From JAIVGV01 sp032229975 (GTDB taxonomy: Bacteria > Acidobacteriota > Blastocatellia > Pyrinomonadales > Pyrinomonadaceae), in the NCBI GenBank assembly GCA_032229975.1, contig JAVXVG010000015.1:8611-72610 (forward strand): a stretch of DNA of 64,000 nt, given 5' to 3'. The notes below the pieces were generated by a model, which saw nothing but the letters and a program-made list of their open reading frames with translations, was not told the origin of the DNA and ran no database searches. Within the stretch, counting starts at the first letter, position 1. The number at the start of each line of letters is the position of its first letter. A program made the position numbers and the translations under genes. Positions 1-10,162 of this stretch are shown in pieces.

Positions 1-807
1 TTCCTGTTCGAGCAGTATGTCGTTGATGCGCATGTCGAGTTGCTGTCTGCGCAGTTTGTACACCTGCATCTGGACGCTGTACACGAGCGGCTTGATCGTG
101 TCTTCGATCATCGCCGAGGTGACGCTCGCACCGTTGACCGTGGCGAAGATGCGCGCGCGCTCGGCGGGCGTGGCGGGCGGCGTCGCCTCCGCGACGTTCA
201 GCTTCACCTGTGCGGCTGCGCGGAGCGCGTCGGCAAATTTTTTCGCCTGCTCCTGCTGTCGCTGCTCGCGCAGGTACGCGACGATCTGATCCTTCATGTC
301 TGCGCTCCACTCGGCCCCGATCTTCGCTCTGTTCTGATCGTAGAAGGCCCGCGCATCCGCTTCGGTCGGCTCCGTTGTTTTGGTGACGATCTCGGCTTCA
401 AGAAGTTTGCTCGTGCTCATGCCGCGCTTCTTCGCCTCGGCTTCGAGCAGTATGCTGTTGATCTGTAAGGTCAACTCGCGCTTGCGAGCTTCCGAGATAG
501 ATTGCTGAAGCTCCTGAACCTTGTCGCTAATCGATCCTTCGATCTCCTTCGAAGTGATCTTCACCCCGTTGACGACCGCGAGCACGTCGGGCGGCGTCTC
601 CACCTCGCATCCGCAATCGTCAGCCTTCGCTTTAGGCGCGGGCGTCGGTGTCAGGGCCGGATGGGGCGTCGTCGCGGCGGGTTGCATCTTCGCGGGCTGT
701 GCGGCGGCGGGACGCGTTGGCGTGCTCGCGCGCGTGCGCTGGGCACGCACGACTGTGGCGGCGCACACGTAGAGGGCCAGTGAGATTAACAGGACAGACT
801 TTCGCAT
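1..807 (-). CDS. Secreted SurA-type N-terminal domain protein (C-terminus outside window)
   Basis: The reading frame opens at an ATG preceded by a strong GGAGGAG ribosome site and runs off the left edge after 269 codons. The first 22 or so residues form a signal peptide (MRKSVLLISLALYVCAATVV, then RAQ). A Pro/Ala/Thr-rich linker of about 45 residues follows, and then CGCEVETPPDVLAVVNG starts a SurA/PrsA-like N-terminal fold: a short strand, then charged helices (KITSKEIEGSI, KVQELQQSISEARKREL). A second copy of the same pattern begins near residue 225 (IFATVNGASVTSAMIEDTI), so the protein has at least two such helical modules. Families with this layout are periplasmic chaperones or peptidyl-prolyl isomerases, or carry a C-terminal thioredoxin/DsbA domain. 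The deciding C-terminal domain is not in the window. Confidence 0.75.
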   Translation of the reverse strand, partial: MRKSVLLISLALYVCAATVVRAQRTRASTPTRPAAAQPAKMQPAATTPHPALTPTPAPKAKADDCGCEVETPPDVLAVVNGVKITSKEIEGSISDKVQELQQSISEARKRELTLQINSILLEAEAKKRGMSTSKLLEAEIVTKTTEPTEADARAFYDQNRAKIGAEWSADMKDQIVAYLREQRQQEQAKKFADALRAAAQVKLNVAEATPPATPAERARIFATVNGASVTSAMIEDTIKPLVYSVQMQVYKLRRQQLDMRINDILLEQE

Positions 808-896
808 TACTCCTCCAGACGAGATTTTCAGGGCGCGGAGAGACCAAACATTCTAGCAAGGCTCAGACGAATTGCCACGCGGCGAGGTTGCCAAGG

Positions 897-3800
897 CTAG
901 TGCGCGAGTCTCGCGCTCGGCATCGACTTCGATTCGCGTCGCGTCTGCGCGCGCTCTTCCCTCTCATCTCCACCCGCAGGCACGAGCAATGAATCGACGA
1001 TGGGCAAGCGTGCGGTCTGCGGCAGCGTGGACGACGCGCCGCGCGTGGCGAACCAGATAGCCCCGTTGAGCACATGCGGGTCTGCTTGATCCGCCTGTTC
1101 GAGATTCTGCTCTGCGCTGCGACGCGACCAGTAGCGTGCCTCTTCGTCGGCGGGCTTGGCGTTCATCAGGTTGTCGAGCGCAATGAGGGGAAGCGACGCC
1201 TTGTAGGGTCGCAGGTCTGCCGAGGGCTGGAAGATGTCCATCGGCGCGGCGGTCGCGTCGAGCTGATTCATGGGCCGGATGCCGAGCAGCAGCTCGATGG
1301 TGCGTATGAGACTCACAGTCGTGTGAAAAGTGTGGACGAGCGCGCCGGGCCGGTTGTATGCGCTCACGATCAGGGCGGGCGAGCGGTGTGCATCGACGTG
1401 ATCGGGGCCATCTTGCGCGTCGTCTTCGACGAAGATGATCGCCGTGTCGCGCCAGTAGGGACTCGATGAGACGGCTTCACAGATGAGACCGACGGCGTAG
1501 TCGTTATCGGCGACGTAGAACTGCGGCGAGGGCATCCCTTGCGAAGCGCCGTTCGTATGATCGTTTGGCAGACGCATGACGGAAAGGTTCGGCAGGTGAT
1601 CGCCGCGCCCGGCCTGTAAGTCTTCGACATAGCCGCGAAACTCTTTCAGCCACGCGTCTGCGCGCGACGTGCCGCGAAAGCGCGTGTCGGCGTTTGACTC
1701 ACTGACAATAGGATCGACGCGACCGGCGGACTCTTTCGCAGCGCGATAAGAATCGGTCGTCATCGAATCGGGCGTGTAGAGATCGAAATTGCGATAGGTC
1801 GTGCTGTGATGGCCTTCGAGCGACTTCTTTGTCGGGAAGGCCTGAACTGTCTCAGAGAGATCGGGATAAGTTCTTTTCTTGTTCGTGTTGATCGCGCGCA
1901 GCTCCGCTTCGGAGATCGTGCCGAGGTATTCGCCGTAGTTGCGATAGCTCAAGCCAGCGCGCGCCGCCGCGTCCCACAGGTAGAGGCTCGCGGGCTCGGA
2001 GATGCTTTCGGAGTTGTTGAGATAAGGAACGAAGTGACGCATAAAATCGGCAAGTTCCGCAGAGGTAACTTCATGCGGGAAGAGCGGCGGCTTGTCTTTG
2101 ATCGGCTGCACGTCGGGCAAACGCACGAAGCCCTCGAAGTCGTATCCGTGACCACGACCCGAATAGTTCCAACGGAATGCTTTATCGACATAGTCGTTCG
2201 AGAAGGCGGCGGTTGACCAGTTGTGGCCGTCTGCGCTCGCCTCTGCATTGACGAAGAAGCGGTCGAGCAAGCCGAAGCGAAGCGCGAGCGCGCGTTGATT
2301 AGGAGTGACGCTTTGCGGCGCGTTCTTCGGACTGCGCGCGGCATCACCTGCGCCGAAGATGGCCAGCGCGGGATCGCCGTCGGCGCGCGTGCCGTCGCCC
2401 GCGCTCGTGATGTCGCCGAAGAGTTGATCGTAGGTGCGATTCTCCTTGATGACGTAGATGACGTGGCGGATCGGCGAGCGACCTCGAAAGAGACTCGCGC
2501 GCGGCGCATCGAGCAGGCCATCGTTGCGCATCACCTCGCGCGTGTAGGCGTTGAGCTGCGCGTCGTCGGGCGTTTTGATTGCGCTTATGTTTCCGGCGAC
2601 GATGGCGACGCTGTACTCGCCGCCGGCCTTCATGCCTCGCCCCGCGCCCATCGGAAATCTATCGTTCGGCACGTTCGGCACGCGCCCGGAGTTATCGACG
2701 ATGACCGAAGAGTTCTCGAAGCCCGTGCCCTTGCCATTGCCAACGAAGATCGTCGGGCCAACGACCGCCAACGCGGAAGGGTACTGGCCCACGGGGATGA
2801 AGCCGCGCACGCGAGTGCGCTCCACACGATCTTTCATCTCGTCGCTTCGTCCTGCACCGTTCTGTTCAACGCCGCGCGCGCGTGCGGAGAGCAAGACGAC
2901 GGCGACGGCATTGCTGTGCGCGTTGGCAACGTAGAGCGTCGCGCCGTCTTCCGAGAGCGCGAGGCTTTCGGGGCTATGACCGAACAGCGAATCTTCGGAG
3001 AGGCGCACGCTCACGCGCTCGATCTCGGCATCCTTCGCAGTGTCGATGACAGAGACACTGTCTGCGTTCGAGTTGACAACGTAGAGACGCGTCCGTGTCT
3101 CATTGAGGATCATTGCAGTCGGATGACTGCCGACAGCGATACGATCAATCACACGCGCGCTCTTCACACCAACGACGGCGACGGAAGAGTCGCCCCAACA
3201 GGAGACGTAAATTTTCTCCGATGGCCCTCCGGCGCGCGTCGAGAGTTGAGCGACACCGTATGGAGAGATCGTCCTCGCGCCCGCTTCGCGCTTGAGTTCC
3301 ACGCGCGAGAGCGTCGGCTTGTCGGCGCGCAGGTTCGAGATGGCCCCGAGACTGTCGTCGAGATTGTTGGCGACGTAGAGCGTCTCGCCATCGTCGCTGA
3401 TCGCAAGGCCGGTCGGATAGACGCTCGCCTTGTCGTCGTTCTCGCGCGGCGTCGGCTTCGAGGCGGCAAGCGAAGAGAGATCAATCGAAGGAGCTTCAGT
3501 CTTGCCGCGACCGGGCGCGTTGGGCGAGACGGGCTCGCGCGCGCCGGGCGTGAAGCGAAAGACCCAGACCTTGTTCTCGAAGCCGCCGGAGACATACATC
3601 CTGAAAGAGCCGTTCGCATCAGCGCGCGGCGCGAAGGCCAGCCCGACGTTCGCGCTCTGCGGCGACAGGAAATAAATGTTCTGGACGACGGCGGGCGCGG
3701 GTCGCGCTTGCAGATCGATGACCGAGAGCGACTGCTGTCCCTTGTTCGTCGAGGAGCTGAACTGCAAGCCGAAGCCGCTGTTGACGGCGACGAGGTAGCG

Positions 3801-4052
3801 ACCGCGACCACCGGCCCTGTCGTTATCGGGACTCCGCACGAAGTCAACCGGGAGCGAGCCGACTGCCGGCTCTCGCGTCGTCAAGTCCAAGACGAGATCG
3901 CCTGCGGGCGTTACCCTGCGCCCTTCCGAGGCCGGTTGATTCTTCACCTGCACGTCTGCGGAAGAGATGGGGAGACGCGGCAAGACGGCCAGACACAGCA
4001 ACGAAGCCGCGAGCGCGAAGACGAAGAGACGTGAAGGGCGCGCAAATGTCAT
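897..4052 (-). CDS. Bifunctional YncE-type beta-propeller / phosphoesterase protein
   Basis: This is an exported protein of 1051 residues with an N-terminal signal segment (FVFALAASLLCLAVL). Residues about 60-430 contain repeated blades of the YVTN/YncE kind (YPTGLAISDDGETLYVANN, HPTAMILNETRTRLYVVNS, SPESLALSEDGATLYVANA). From about residue 525 a phosphoesterase domain of the phospholipase C/alkaline-phosphatase superfamily begins (IRHVIYVIKENRTYDQLFGD). It includes the late metal-site stretch FVEDDAQDGPDHVDAHRSP. The two-domain layout is well known in Acidobacteria and Planctomycetes, but the substrate is not established; a phosphodiester or phosphomonoester is the family expectation. The gene stands alone on this strand between the SurA-like gene and glgB. 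Confidence 0.88.
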   Translation of the reverse strand: MTFARPSRLFVFALAASLLCLAVLPRLPISSADVQVKNQPASEGRRVTPAGDLVLDLTTREPAVGSLPVDFVRSPDNDRAGGRGRYLVAVNSGFGLQFSSSTNKGQQSLSVIDLQARPAPAVVQNIYFLSPQSANVGLAFAPRADANGSFRMYVSGGFENKVWVFRFTPGAREPVSPNAPGRGKTEAPSIDLSSLAASKPTPRENDDKASVYPTGLAISDDGETLYVANNLDDSLGAISNLRADKPTLSRVELKREAGARTISPYGVAQLSTRAGGPSEKIYVSCWGDSSVAVVGVKSARVIDRIAVGSHPTAMILNETRTRLYVVNSNADSVSVIDTAKDAEIERVSVRLSEDSLFGHSPESLALSEDGATLYVANAHSNAVAVVLLSARARGVEQNGAGRSDEMKDRVERTRVRGFIPVGQYPSALAVVGPTIFVGNGKGTGFENSSVIVDNSGRVPNVPNDRFPMGAGRGMKAGGEYSVAIVAGNISAIKTPDDAQLNAYTREVMRNDGLLDAPRASLFRGRSPIRHVIYVIKENRTYDQLFGDITSAGDGTRADGDPALAIFGAGDAARSPKNAPQSVTPNQRALALRFGLLDRFFVNAEASADGHNWSTAAFSNDYVDKAFRWNYSGRGHGYDFEGFVRLPDVQPIKDKPPLFPHEVTSAELADFMRHFVPYLNNSESISEPASLYLWDAAARAGLSYRNYGEYLGTISEAELRAINTNKKRTYPDLSETVQAFPTKKSLEGHHSTTYRNFDLYTPDSMTTDSYRAAKESAGRVDPIVSESNADTRFRGTSRADAWLKEFRGYVEDLQAGRGDHLPNLSVMRLPNDHTNGASQGMPSPQFYVADNDYAVGLICEAVSSSPYWRDTAIIFVEDDAQDGPDHVDAHRSPALIVSAYNRPGALVHTFHTTVSLIRTIELLLGIRPMNQLDATAAPMDIFQPSADLRPYKASLPLIALDNLMNAKPADEEARYWSRRSAEQNLEQADQADPHVLNGAIWFATRGASSTLPQTARLPIVDSLLVPAGGDEREERAQTRRESKSMPSARLAH

Positions 4053-4114
4053 TGTTCACTGCTCCAATAGTGGCTATCGAAATTGAAGAATGATCCACAG
4101 CCGACGTTGAATCA

Positions 4115-6397
4115 TCATTTAGATTTCCCACGCGTCGGGCCTTTCGACGCGCCTTTATTCGACGACTCACCGGCCCTCTTCGATGCGGAGTTGGCTACAC
4201 GCGGGACTTCGAGCCAGAGAGTCGCGAGCGGCGGAAGCCGGACGAGCGCGGAGTGCTTGCGCCCGTAGTGCGGATGAGCTTCGGTCTCGACCGATGCGAA
4301 GCTCTGCGCGCCGCTTCCGCCAAATCGTGCGTCGTCCGTGTTGAGTAGAACTTGATACGTCCCCGCTTTGGGAAGCGCGAGCCGGTAGTCGTGCGACACG
4401 GTTGAGAAGTTGCAGACGCAGACGACGCGGCGGCCCGTCTGCGGAGAGATGCGAATGTAAGCGAGGACGTTCTCCGCCGCGTCTTCCGAGTCGATCCATT
4501 CAAACCCCTCCGGCCCTGCGTCGGCTTCCCAGAGCGCGGGCTCTTGCTTGTAGATGTGATTCAACTCTGAGACGAGCCGGAGCACGCCTTCGTGCGCGGG
4601 GTCTTCGACGAGATGCCAGTCGAGGCTGTCATCATCCTTCCACTCGCGCCACTGGGCCAGCTCGCCGCCCATGAATAAAAGTTGCTTGCCCGGATGCGCC
4701 CACATGTGCGCGTAGAGCGCACGCAACGACGCGAACTTGTCCGCGTCGCTCGCGCCGCTCATCTTGTTCACGAGCGATCCCTTCATGTGCACGACCTCGT
4801 CGTGCGAGAAGGGTAGGATGAATCGCTCGCTCCACGCATAGACGAGGCCGAAGGTGAGATCGTTGTGATGGAAGCGTCGCGCGCGTGGGTCGCGCTGGAA
4901 GTAACGAAGCGTGTCGTGCATCCAACCCATGTTCCATTTGAAGTCGAAGCCCAGGCCGCCTTCTGACACAGGATGACTCACGCGCGGGAAAGCGGTTGAC
5001 TCCTCCGCGATCATCAACGCGCCGGGATGCTCCGCGTGGACTGTCTCGTTCAACTCGCGCAGGAAATCAATCGCTTCCAAGTTCTCGCGTCCGCCGAACC
5101 TGTTCGGCAGCCATTGGCCTTCGTTGCGACTGTAATCGAGGTAGAGCATCGAGGCGACGGCGTCCACGCGCAGAGCATCGAGGTGAAACTCACCGATCCA
5201 GAACAAGGCGTTCGCGAGGAGAAAGTTTTTCACTTCGCTGCGGCCGTAGTTGAAGATGTAAGTGCCCCAGTCCGGGTGCTCGCCGCGTCGCGGGTCTTCG
5301 TGTTCATAAAGGGCCGTCCCGTCGAAGCGACCGAGCGACCAAGCGTCTTTCGGGAAGTGCGCGGGAACCCAATCCATGATGACGGCGAAGCCGCGCGAGT
5401 GTAGATAATCGACGAGAAAGCGCAAGTCGTCCGGCGAGCCATAGCGCGCGGTCGGCGCAAAATAGTTGGTCACCTGATAGCCCCAAGAGCCACCGTAAGG
5501 ATGGCCTTTCAAAGGCAGGAATTCGACGTGTGTGAACCCGCGCGCTTCCATGTAGTCGGCGAGCGCAGGCGCAGTCTCGCGATATGTGAGTGAGCGATTT
5601 CCTTCATTGAGCACGCGTCGCCAAGAGCCGAGATGAACTTCATAGATCGACATCGGCGAGCGAAGATGATCGAGCGTCCGTCGTCTCTCGATCCATTCGT
5701 CGTCTGTGAAATTATGAGACGACTCGAAGACGATTGACGAAGTCGCGGGCGGCAACTCCGCAGCCTGCGCGTAAGGATCAGCCTTCATGAAAACGGGAAA
5801 GCCGCGACGATGAATCTCGAACTTGTAGAGCGCGCCGGCCGCGACGCCGGGCACGAAAATTTCCCACACGCCCGATGCGCCGAGCCTGCGCATCGGGTGC
5901 AAACGTCCGTCCCATGAATTGAAACTGCCAACGACGCTCACTCCATCCGCGTTCGGGGCCCACACTGCGAAGGAGGCCCCGCGCACTTCGCCGAAAGCGC
6001 GCACGTGCGCTCCGAGCTTTTCATAGACGCGCAGGTGTCGGCCCTCGTTGAAGAGATGTTCGTCGAACTGGGTGAAGGTTGGGAGGAAAACGTATGGATC
6101 GCGAAGCGTAGCAGTACGCCCGTCCGGTTGCGTCACGCGCAAACTATAAGGGAAGACTTGCGAGCGATCCTGTATCAACAACTCGAAGAGCCCGCGTGGA
6201 TCGGTCGCAACCATTTCGCGCGATGCGTTCGCCTCGTCGATCAGTTCGACGCGCGTCGCATCGGGTCGAAGCACGCGCACCACGACACCGCGCGCCGACG
6301 GGTGCGCTCCGAGGATCGAGTGTGGATCGTGGTGCGCGCCCGCGAACAGTCTTTCAAGCTCGCGTGCTGGCACGGTCGTCTTCGTGTGCTTGATCAT
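4115..6397 (-). CDS. glgB: 1,4-alpha-glucan branching enzyme
   Basis: GlgB cuts alpha-1,4-glucan chains and rejoins them through alpha-1,6 bonds during glycogen synthesis in the cytoplasm. The protein has 760 residues. An N-terminal CBM48-like module is followed by a GH13 barrel. The catalytic triad is visible at the expected spacing: nucleophile Asp412 (DALRVDAVASM), acid/base Glu465 (MIAEESTAFP) and Asp533 (FSHDEVVHMKG). The substrate motif MDWVPAHFPKD lies near residue 351, and a C-terminal all-beta domain completes the protein. It lies 62 bp downstream of a GH57-type gene on the same strand, so the two are probably co-transcribed. The last 20 or so residues are a Ser/Lys-rich tail not needed for the fold. 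Confidence 0.97.
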   Translation of the reverse strand: MIKHTKTTVPARELERLFAGAHHDPHSILGAHPSARGVVVRVLRPDATRVELIDEANASREMVATDPRGLFELLIQDRSQVFPYSLRVTQPDGRTATLRDPYVFLPTFTQFDEHLFNEGRHLRVYEKLGAHVRAFGEVRGASFAVWAPNADGVSVVGSFNSWDGRLHPMRRLGASGVWEIFVPGVAAGALYKFEIHRRGFPVFMKADPYAQAAELPPATSSIVFESSHNFTDDEWIERRRTLDHLRSPMSIYEVHLGSWRRVLNEGNRSLTYRETAPALADYMEARGFTHVEFLPLKGHPYGGSWGYQVTNYFAPTARYGSPDDLRFLVDYLHSRGFAVIMDWVPAHFPKDAWSLGRFDGTALYEHEDPRRGEHPDWGTYIFNYGRSEVKNFLLANALFWIGEFHLDALRVDAVASMLYLDYSRNEGQWLPNRFGGRENLEAIDFLRELNETVHAEHPGALMIAEESTAFPRVSHPVSEGGLGFDFKWNMGWMHDTLRYFQRDPRARRFHHNDLTFGLVYAWSERFILPFSHDEVVHMKGSLVNKMSGASDADKFASLRALYAHMWAHPGKQLLFMGGELAQWREWKDDDSLDWHLVEDPAHEGVLRLVSELNHIYKQEPALWEADAGPEGFEWIDSEDAAENVLAYIRISPQTGRRVVCVCNFSTVSHDYRLALPKAGTYQVLLNTDDARFGGSGAQSFASVETEAHPHYGRKHSALVRLPPLATLWLEVPRVANSASKRAGESSNKGASKGPTRGKSK

Positions 6398-6459
6398 GAA
6401 GAGGAGTGCGTCTTAAGACCACCGCCGATTAGACCATCGCGACTTAGATTGCGGCCGAC

Positions 6460-8919
6460 TTAGACTGTCGCCGACGCGGGCTCATGCGCCTCAAGCCGTC
6501 CGTGGCCCTCCGGCCCGGAGAAGAGTGCGGGCGAAAGTCGCAGGAGCAGAGCGAGGCCGCGCAGCTCGCGCCTCGGCTCGCGTCGCAAAACCTCGTAAGC
6601 GATCTCCTGTGCGCGCTCAACGTCTGCGTCGAGACCGAGTTTGTGTGCAAGCCGGATCAACTCGAAGGCGGCTTCGATGTTCGCAGGCGTGGGCGACGTG
6701 GCAGCCGACGTAACGGCGCGCGCGATCAAACGCTCGACCTGTCGGCGCGTGCGCGCGCGATCTACTCCGTAGCCGAGCCGCGCGACTTCATCGGCGACGC
6801 GCGTCGCCGCTTGAAGAGCATCGGTCGTCTGCTCGCGTTCAAGCCGGAGCAGCTCAGCCTCGAAGCGACGACCAATGGTGAACTCGGCGGCGACGCGCAA
6901 CTCACGCGGCAACTCGAAGCCTGCGTCTCTCAGCATCTCGATGTTGCGCCGGTTCTCTTCATAAAGAAACTCGTACTGCTCCGAGAAGCGTGCGACCGTT
7001 TTGCCGAAGACGATCTCATAGACGCGCCGTCGATCCTCTGCGAGCAAGTGTTCGAGCCCGAACTCCGAAGGCCCAAACTCCTCGCGCACGCAACTGAGAA
7101 GCGCGGGCAGAGACGCGGCGCGAAACTGGCCCCAGAGTTTTTGCGACGAGGCGACGAACTCCGCATCGACCGAACACTCTCTGAGCGCGCAATAGAAATC
7201 AACGTCGCCGAAGTGCAGCGAAGCGGCGACGAACTCGTAGCTCCGGCCCGTCGCGCGTGATTCGAGATGCAGTCTCTCGGTTGAAAGTGAGAGTCGCCCG
7301 TGCGCCTGTTTCCGCAAGTCCGCGCGCGCGAAACTATAACCGGCTGACTCGCCGCGCGCTTCCGGCTCGGCGACGAGACCTGAGATGGCGAGGCTCGCGG
7401 CGACGCGCTTGGGCGCAACGCGCGCCGTCTCGATCTCTTCGCGGAAGATGTCCGCACCGTTCTCATGAGCGCGCACGTTACTGTGGGCCCCCGCAAGCAG
7501 TTCGAGGAACGACTCTCGCGGCGAGCGCGCGCCAAGCTCTTCGAGGAGATCGAGTGCGCGCGCGGCATATTTTAGAATCTGCAAGGTCTCGATGCCGGAG
7601 ATGTCGTTGAAGAACCAGCCGCAACTCGTGAACATCATCAAAGCGGCGCGTTGCATCTCCAGAAGCGTGAGCGCACGCACCTGTTTATCATCACCAAGCA
7701 TTCGCGTCGCGTGCTCGCGCAAAAAACTTGAACGGTCTTGCGCGCCGATAATCACTCGCACGTAGTCGTCGCGGGCTTGCCACGCATCGACAAAGAAGTG
7801 GCCGCCCTGTTCTGCGAAAACCTTCGCGGCTTCATCGCGCAAGAAGTTGAGCGCGCGGCGCAAGGGATCGCGCCAACGCTGATTCCATCCTTCGGGCGCA
7901 CTCGCGTGACAACCGCAATCGCGCGTCCAGCGACCAAGCCCGTGCGCGCAACTCCACGCAGTTCCCTCGCCCGCCGCGTCGTGCCTGATCTCCACCTCCC
8001 ACTCAGGCTGATGCTCTGCCAGAAACTCGCCGTAGTTCGTCACGCGAAAGCCACGCTCGACCTCCGCTTCGAGTGCGTAGGCGAGGCAGCGGTCGCCGAA
8101 CTTGTAGTGATGACCATAAGTCTCTCCATCGGTGGCGATGTTAACCAGCGAACCGCGACCCGACGAAGCCGCGCGCTCGAAACGCTCGACGAGCAAACGG
8201 CTCGATGCGAGCACCGAATCGAAGGCGACAGCCTGCGACGTCTCACCATCGTAGAAGAAGATAGCCATTGAGCGGCCCAATCCGTCGCGTTTGAAGTAAC
8301 GATAAGGAATCGACGTGTCGATCGTTCCGCCTGCGACCGATTCCCAGACCTGCGCGCCGACTGGCCGCACGCGTTCAGCTTGGAAGGGCGAGAGGATGAC
8401 GTATGAGAGGTTTTCGTCGATGAGCGCGTCGAGCGTGCGATCGTCGCAGGCTGTTTCGGGAAGCCAGAGTGATGCGGGCTCTCGATTGAAACGTCGGCGA
8501 AAGTCCGCGATGCCCCAACGTATCTCCGTCAGCCGGTCGCGCTCGTTGCAGAGTGGGAGGATGGCGTGATGATAGCCTTGCGCGATGGCGTTGCCGTGCC
8601 CGTTGCGCATTCGCGCGCTCTCGCGGTCGGCTTCGAGGATGCGCGCGTAGGTCTCCGCGTGGAAACGCTCGAGCCAATGAAAGAGCGTTGCGCCGAAGTT
8701 GAAACTGATGTGAGCATAGTTGTTGACGACGCGCTCGACGCGTCCGTAATTATCGACGATGCGCGCGAAGGCGTTCGGGCGATAACATTCCGAGTGGATG
8801 CGCTCGTTCCAATTCTCGAAAGGGCGCGCGCTCGGCTGGCCCTCGATCGTGCCCGTCCACGGGTTCTCTCGCGGCGGCTGGTAGAAATGTCCGTGGACGA
8901 CGAGCGCGGGCTTCTCCAT
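6460..8919 (-). CDS. GH57-like glycoside hydrolase with DUF3536
   Basis: The 819-residue protein opens with the GH57-type strand motif LVVHGHFYQPPRENPW, which carries the His-x-His pair of this barrel. It continues with conserved blocks such as RPFENWNERIHSECYRPN and SFNFGATLFHWLE. The segment around residues 120-170 (GYHHAILPLCNERDRLTEIRWG, LWLPETACDDRTLDALID) fits the catalytic barrel, and NIATDGETYGHHYKFGD fits the acid residue region. The C-terminal half matches the DUF3536 all-helical region. GH57 enzymes act on alpha-glucans as amylases or branching enzymes. Pairing with glgB supports a glycogen role, but the exact reaction cannot be read from the sequence. The start ATG is preceded by AAGAGGG. 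Confidence 0.88.
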   Translation of the reverse strand: MEKPALVVHGHFYQPPRENPWTGTIEGQPSARPFENWNERIHSECYRPNAFARIVDNYGRVERVVNNYAHISFNFGATLFHWLERFHAETYARILEADRESARMRNGHGNAIAQGYHHAILPLCNERDRLTEIRWGIADFRRRFNREPASLWLPETACDDRTLDALIDENLSYVILSPFQAERVRPVGAQVWESVAGGTIDTSIPYRYFKRDGLGRSMAIFFYDGETSQAVAFDSVLASSRLLVERFERAASSGRGSLVNIATDGETYGHHYKFGDRCLAYALEAEVERGFRVTNYGEFLAEHQPEWEVEIRHDAAGEGTAWSCAHGLGRWTRDCGCHASAPEGWNQRWRDPLRRALNFLRDEAAKVFAEQGGHFFVDAWQARDDYVRVIIGAQDRSSFLREHATRMLGDDKQVRALTLLEMQRAALMMFTSCGWFFNDISGIETLQILKYAARALDLLEELGARSPRESFLELLAGAHSNVRAHENGADIFREEIETARVAPKRVAASLAISGLVAEPEARGESAGYSFARADLRKQAHGRLSLSTERLHLESRATGRSYEFVAASLHFGDVDFYCALRECSVDAEFVASSQKLWGQFRAASLPALLSCVREEFGPSEFGLEHLLAEDRRRVYEIVFGKTVARFSEQYEFLYEENRRNIEMLRDAGFELPRELRVAAEFTIGRRFEAELLRLEREQTTDALQAATRVADEVARLGYGVDRARTRRQVERLIARAVTSAATSPTPANIEAAFELIRLAHKLGLDADVERAQEIAYEVLRREPRRELRGLALLLRLSPALFSGPEGHGRLEAHEPASATV

Positions 8920-9231
8920 CCCTCTTGCTCCGTTTGGCAGACGCCACGCTTCGACGAGTAGAAACGTGTGCGACGGCGATGCGACTTACCTAGTTGAACT
9001 TCAGATCGTGGCGGCAGTGTAGCAATCATCCGCCGCGCGCGAAAGCCCCGCACCCGGCGAATTCGTTCTTGTCGAGGCGCGTAATGTTGTAGTAAGTTTC
9101 TGAAAATTGTTCATGGTTCGCATCTGAAACGCGTGTGCGACGATCAGTTCTGCTGCTTGCGAGTCGCTCGCATTACTCGATTAGAATTTGACGTGCGCGC
9201 ACGACGTACAGGAGACAAGGAGTTTGAAGCG
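8920..9231. other. Divergent intergenic region between GH57 gene and hypothetical gene
   Basis: About 310 bp separate two divergently transcribed genes, so promoters for both must lie here. No coding frame with a plausible ribosome site covers it. A frame continuous with the right-hand gene extends left to 9133, but its extra 33 residues lack a ribosome site and I treat them as non-coding. I see no convincing operator or hairpin. Confidence 0.4.
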
Positions 9232-9753
9232 ATGACGAAGAAGAGAGAGGCGGAGCAGCGTGAAGGCTCGCGGCAACGCTCGACGCGTGTGAGCAGGAAG
9301 GATCAGATTCTCTCGCTCTACCTATCCGGCATCACCGAGGTGGAAGACCTCGCGATGATCACGAACGCGCGTCCTTCATACGTCGGCTCGACGTTGCAAG
9401 AGGCTGGACTCAAGACCGGCTACTTCGATCTCTACACATCTTCGGCGCAGCCGATGAACGTCTATTCCAAGTTCTTCGCGCGCCAGCTCGGCTTCAAGGA
9501 CGAGGAGACGGCGCGCGCGAGCGTCGAGCTGATCGACCGACTCTGCAAACAGTTTGAGTTGGCGGGCGACCGCGCCGGTCAGCACCACGCGCTCGTGATG
9601 GCCCTCACCATGTACGACCGCGCGCGCTGGACGGGCAAGGCTGCGGAGGCGAACATCTTCCGCGCGTGGCTGATGGATAACTTGCGCGAGGCTGTCGCAT
9701 CAGACGACGAAGCGAATGACTTGGAGACAGGGCCGGATGAGGCGGAAAGCTGA
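9232..9753 (+). CDS. Conserved hypothetical protein with resolvase-like HTH
   Basis: The start was chosen at the ATG downstream of GGAGACAAGGAG rather than an in-frame codon 33 residues earlier. The 173-residue product has a basic N-terminal tail followed by a helix-turn-helix-like block (SRKDQILSLYLSGITEVEDLAMI, then TNARPSYVGSTLQEAGL), similar in style to resolvase or sigma HTH segments. A helical body follows (FARQLGFKDEETARASVELIDRL). The tail is strongly acidic (DDEANDLETGPDEAES). No enzyme motif is visible. DNA binding is an inference from the HTH-like pattern only. Confidence 0.7.
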   Translation: MTKKREAEQREGSRQRSTRVSRKDQILSLYLSGITEVEDLAMITNARPSYVGSTLQEAGLKTGYFDLYTSSAQPMNVYSKFFARQLGFKDEETARASVELIDRLCKQFELAGDRAGQHHALVMALTMYDRARWTGKAAEANIFRAWLMDNLREAVASDDEANDLETGPDEAES

Positions 9754-9811
9754 TCGGAATTTTGCCAGTCGCGCGGCGTCGCTCACGTGACGTTGCGGGG
9801 AGGTCTAACGC

Positions 9812-10090
9812 TTGATCGTCGAAGGCTTCGACAATGCATGGCACGTCCTGCGCGGGTGGGCCAGAGAGGGTTACGAGTTTTTCTCGTTAGAGGGCAGTGG
9901 ACGCGTGCCGCAGCCACGCCCTTTGCGCCGCGAAGAGATTCCCACGGAAGGTGTGGCCGGTCTCGACTACTTCTCCATCCCCTCTCTCGCGCCTTCTATC
10001 GCCGGTGACAATCCCGATGCGGAGCGCGCGCTCACGCCCGCCGAGATTCTGCTCGCCGCCGCGATTGCCGAAGGTTGGGAGCCGGATTGA
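9812..10090 (+). CDS. Small conserved hypothetical protein
   Basis: The frame begins at a TTG codon 7-8 bp after a GGGGAGGT ribosome site, which is why I accept the unusual start. The 92-residue product (MIVEGFDNAWHVLRGWAREG at the start, ILLAAAIAEGWEPD at the end) has no signal peptide, membrane segment or recognised motif. It follows the HTH-like hypothetical gene on the same strand by 58 bp and may share its transcript. I do not recognise the family. Confidence 0.6.
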   Translation: MIVEGFDNAWHVLRGWAREGYEFFSLEGSGRVPQPRPLRREEIPTEGVAGLDYFSIPSLAPSIAGDNPDAERALTPAEILLAAAIAEGWEPD

Positions 10091-10162
10091 GTTTGGGCTT
10101 TGCGCCGGAGAGTAGAGATGCTTTTCGCCGTGCTTCAAGAGACGTGCGGCGTGGATCGTGTC

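Noticed and set aside
2223..4034. A 603-residue open frame on the + strand
   Set aside because: It is antisense to the YncE/phosphoesterase gene, rich in Arg/Ala as expected of GC-rich shadow frames, has no ribosome site, and matches no family.
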